64,000 nt of DNA, taken from contig NC_039509.1 of the NCBI RefSeq assembly GCF_003672135.1, positions 4,898,001-4,962,000 of the forward strand, given 5' to 3'. Below the pieces are notes generated by a model. The model did not search any database. It worked only from the letters and a program-made list of their open reading frames with translations, and was not told the origin of the DNA. The position numbers were made by a program, and so were the translations under genes. Positions 60,721 through 64,000 of the stretch are shown here, in pieces (the stretch's first letter is position 1; each line of letters opens with the position of its first letter). This DNA comes from Ooceraea biroi (Eukaryota > Arthropoda > Insecta > Hymenoptera > Formicidae).

Positions 60721-63109
60721 AGTGCGTGATACTTATTCCCACCCGACGCGCCATTGATTTCATTGCATTTCGCACGCGTAAAATCCATGTTACATTCGAC
60801 CGCATTTGGATCTTGAGACATCAGCTGTAAAGAGAGAGAGGAGGGGGAGGCAGAAAGAGAGAGAAGCATTTTACAACAGCTTTGTATTTCTTCTTATCAA
60901 TATTACCATTTGTTAATCGCGCAATGTAACGTCATGTGACAACCCAATTTCCGAGCGTTTTACGCCCCTACATACTTACATCTTTACTTACATACTTAGA
61001 GACACTATCTCTTATTCGATTTACAAACATCGCGATTTACACTCGCAACACAATCCGGTGATTTTTAAGCCAACTCGGAGACGGCTGCTGTGAATGTGTA
61101 ACGCGAGATTAACTTGTAGATTACATCTCTACGCGAAATATATTTGACATAAGAAAATGCAACATACGATAAACTGGTCGTAATAGTACGATTTAATACA
61201 TCTATACGTGTTGTTGCGTGAAACGTGATCCTGTTGCGCTGATTATACTACTTGCGCGCATGGCGTTGCGAACAAGATTCAAGTCTTGCCACTTTTATCA
61301 ATGATAAAACGTACCAATGTCTGATAAAGTTATCGTAAAGTGTCTATATCGAATGACGCATGATCAAATGAAAAATGCACGTATCAATACTATCAATATT
61401 TTGTTCTTCAAGTATCCGTCAATCTCTCAAGTTAATCACTAGTAGTAGTCGTAAAGCAACACGGCACGTTTGAAACGCGCTTTGCGAAAACTGCTCAATC
61501 AAAGTCAATCCTTTCGCTGCAGTCTCTAGAAATCTTTTTTCTCCTTTTGTTCTCTCCCTTCTATCTACTTGATTTATTTATTGTATATTGGAAATACTCG
61601 AGTTTTACTATCGTAATCACATGCATGTTTTATATCTCTAAACTATCATAAAAGATTACAGGATCCAGCTCTCGTTGTATATTGAGCGCCAACAAAGTGG
61701 AACGGAGAACATTGCCGTTCATTGTGTACAACACGTAATTTGCAGCAAAAGGATTCACGATCAAAAATACTCTTCATGCAACGAGTTTTGCAGTTTTGAA
61801 ACTGTCTTATCAAGTAACATTGCAATCACAATGTAAGGCCGCGATTATGTGAAAAAAAAAGAAAAAAGATAAGCCTCTTTCTATTTTTTCTTTTCGTTCA
61901 ATTAATCGTTTACCACATCGACATCGACATCGACATTGACAGTCGACAAACTGAAAGGTTCATATATGCGCGATGTGGTAACGCTTTCTATTTTAAATAT
62001 AAGACAAAGAGCATAATGCATAGTGGCCGACGATATCCAATACGTTTATACGTTCAATTATTAAGTCGCAAAAACTCGCGGGACAAATCATTTCAAAGGT
62101 AATCTAGGTCCCGTACGAGGATATCCTCGTATTACCGCTTTGGTGAAAAAATCAAGGAACAAAGATAAAATAAGTTGAAATCGCATTCAATCGCAGCCAT
62201 GTCATGTATTTTGACGTAAAAACGACAGTTTCAGTAGCGATATACACGCACGCACGAGTTTCTGATCGTGTGAATACGGTTCGTACGGATGTCAGGTACA
62301 AATACAGTTATACAAATAGCTGAGTCAAATTTCTGCAGTTGGATTCCTCGGATGACGTTCGCGTATAGATTCGATGCTCAATCGTGTATCCTATAATATG
62401 TATCACGGGGAACACAATCTGCTCACGAGTCTTTAATAATAAACTCATATCGCAATTCTTCGTCTTACATACTTTGAACGGAGGCGAAAGAACGCATAAA
62501 ATGAACATTACTCAAATTAAAATATCTGGCACAGTGGCGTGCTGCGTGCAAATTACTCGGACAGCGATAGCACTTCGCGTCAGCGAATGAAACGAACGAG
62601 CTCCGGAGTCTTTCCAGACGCTCGTCTCTCGTGCAGTCTTGTCCGGTCCAAACGGAGCTAACGAACGTGTACCCCACTTGCACTACACACTTTGTTGATT
62701 ACTACTTATATACAATTATACGATCATAGCCGTAATCGCTTTTTCTTCTTCTCCTTTGGTTCACTTTCCTCCTTCGTAAAAGAAAACGGATGATGGTAAA
62801 TCGATCGTTCAGACCACGTTCCTGGCGACTCTCGCAATCTGCGCGCATCTCCGTCTAATCATCATAATCTCTGTAAACCGCTCACGCGGCCGTTCGACGG
62901 TGGATACGGCCGGGAATCGTGAACGGAGTTGGCACGTCCAGCAAATTTCCGATAAATCCGATAAGAAATTTCGCAAAAGATTAACACCGCGACGAGAAGA
63001 AACGAGGATAAACGCCACCGTGTGTGATCGAATGGAAATCGAAAGAGACTAAACGATAACTTAGGAATACTGAACGCGAATGTACGTGGTCAAGTATGTA
63101 AGAGTTACA
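60721..63109. other. Intergenic region between convergent genes
   Basis: About 2.4 kb between the ends of the plus-strand RRM/F-box/LRR gene and the minus-strand MEK gene. It holds a GA-rich tract near 60833-60865 and a short ACATCG repeat near 61918-61935. No coding exon, RNA gene or mobile-element terminus is supported. The rightmost part may include alternative MEK 3' UTR. Confidence 0.5.
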
Positions 63110-63115
63110 TTTATT
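63110..63115 (-). terminator. AATAAA polyadenylation signal overlapping the MEK stop codon
   Basis: On the minus strand the TGA stop is followed immediately by ATAAA, so the last A of the stop begins an AATAAA hexamer. This position is unusually close. If it is used, the 3' UTR would be only a few tens of bases; a longer UTR with a later signal is equally possible. Confidence 0.4.
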
Positions 63116-64000
63116 CAGGATTGCACGCTCGCTAAACGCGTTGGCGTAGTCGGCTGCAAGTCCATCGTGCGGCACACCCAGCCAGCAATGTCCACGTTCT
63201 CCGACTCGGCCTTCTTGATCCACTCGTGATTCTACAACATGCGGAGAACCGCGCGTGAGAAGCAACGACGAGCAATCCTTCCGCTCCATCACGCTCAAAA
63301 ACATTCCAGGCGGACGTACCATCAGCGTCTTCAGGTCCGCCCTCTCGGCTGGGTTCTTCTTCAGGCACCGGTCCACGAAATCCGTGAAAGCGTCGCTGAA
63401 TATCCCGGGTGGCAGTTTGGGCGGTGGCTCGTTGACTATGTACTCCAGCAGCTCGAATATCGCCATAGGCCTCGGACTGCTCGCACCTGTCGTGCGAGAA
63501 GAGAGGTTTATCGATCGAAGAAAGGCAAGTGGAGGAAAGTGAAAAAACGAAGGAGCGAGAACCGACCGTGACCCGGCGATTGGGTGGTTGGCGTGGGCGC
63601 GTTATTCGTCGCTGGGTTCTCCGTGCTGGGTTGCGGTGGCGCCGATTGCGAACCGAATATCGAAGCTAACGTCTTCTCGTCCGGTTGTGGGATAGGATAC
63701 ATCCCGATCGCCATTTCAACGAGCGATAATCCGAGCGACCAAATGTCGCTCTGAACCGAGTAATGCGTCCCTTGTAATCTCTCCGGCTGTGAAGACGTTG
63801 AAAAACGATCGGCATTAAATCGACATCGAATCTTGTCAGTGTAGACACGTCTGGTGGCGGACAGGCGGTTCAGTCGTACCAAGTTGCTTACCGACATGTA
63901 ACTTCGTGTGCCGACGAACGAATTGGCCATCGAATCGATCAGTTGCCCAGATACGCCAAAATCGCAAATCTTGATCTCGCCCGCGCTGTTGACCAAAATG
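63115..64000 (-). CDS. Dsor1: MAP kinase kinase MEK1/2 (Dsor1), C-terminal half, partial at right edge
   Basis: This is the dual-specificity kinase that phosphorylates ERK in the Ras/Raf pathway. The minus-strand exons in the window are 64000-63892 (continuing beyond the edge), 63786-63567, 63486-63320 and 63231-63115. The first reads ILVNSAGEIKICDFGVSG, with the catalytic-loop end and the DFG motif, followed by the activation-loop serines in SMANS and then GTRSYMS. The second continues PERLQGTHYSVQSDIWSLG and then a Pro/Ser/Thr-rich insert (about 30 residues) typical of MEK between subdomains IX and X. The third gives MAIFELLEYIVNEPPPKLP. The last ends NHEWIKKAE, then TPTRLASVQS and TGA. AATAAA overlaps the stop (63115-63110). 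The donor of the second exon is ambiguous by six bases (63567 or 63573), both in frame; 63567 has the better +5/+6 context. Confidence 0.95.

Noticed and set aside
1..64000. tRNA, rRNA, CRISPR array or bacterial/viral gene cluster
   Set aside because: None was seen by eye on either strand; the recognised genes are all intron-containing animal genes.

Overview
The window looks like nuclear DNA of an insect, most likely a hymenopteran and probably an ant. The genes have many short GT/AG introns. The proteins (transketolase, ERO1, MEK/Dsor1) are of animal type. CpG is not depleted, and the non-coding DNA is AT-rich with many short microsatellites and inverted-repeat elements. The ant assignment is an inference from general character, not from a diagnostic sequence.

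Layout. (1) From 1 to about 12 kb, minus strand: the multi-exon 5' part of a large nuclear-type protein. Its N-terminal helical region resembles the ZNF292/RLF family. It continues into a 5.6-kb exon that is rich in Gln, Ser, Thr and Pro and runs off the left edge. (2) From 12 to 42.6 kb: about 30 kb of AT-rich DNA without convincing exons, probably the long first intron of gene 1. It holds microsatellites, a complete 1.04-kb TTAA-flanked piggyBac-like non-autonomous element, and a long hairpin nested inside that element. (3) From 42.6 to 44.5 kb: a GC- and CpG-rich block with a possible minus-strand first exon (good GT donor at 42880). It is the best candidate promoter for gene 1. (4) From 45.27 to 45.94 kb: a foldback element containing several palindromes, one nested inside another. 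(5) From 47.5 to 52.4 kb, minus strand: a complete transketolase gene with two alternative first coding exons. (6) From 52.7 to 53.2 kb: a THAP-domain fragment beside another inverted-repeat element. (7) From 53.9 to 56.2 kb, plus strand: complete ERO1. (8) From 57.8 to 60.4 kb, plus strand: a complete gene for an RRM + F-box + leucine-rich-repeat protein with an acidic tail (EEED8.10-like). (9) From 63.1 to 64.0 kb, minus strand: the 3' exons of the MAP kinase kinase MEK/Dsor1, running off the right edge.

The genes are neighbours rather than a pathway: carbon metabolism (transketolase), ER disulfide formation (ERO1), a putative RNA-binding ubiquitin-ligase adaptor, Ras/MAPK signalling (MEK), and a probable nuclear regulator. 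All joined exons were checked for reading-frame continuity by hand. I found no tRNA, rRNA or CRISPR, and no clearly new multi-gene system. The most unusual items are the duplicated transketolase first exon, the RRM/F-box/LRR architecture, and the palindromic elements.
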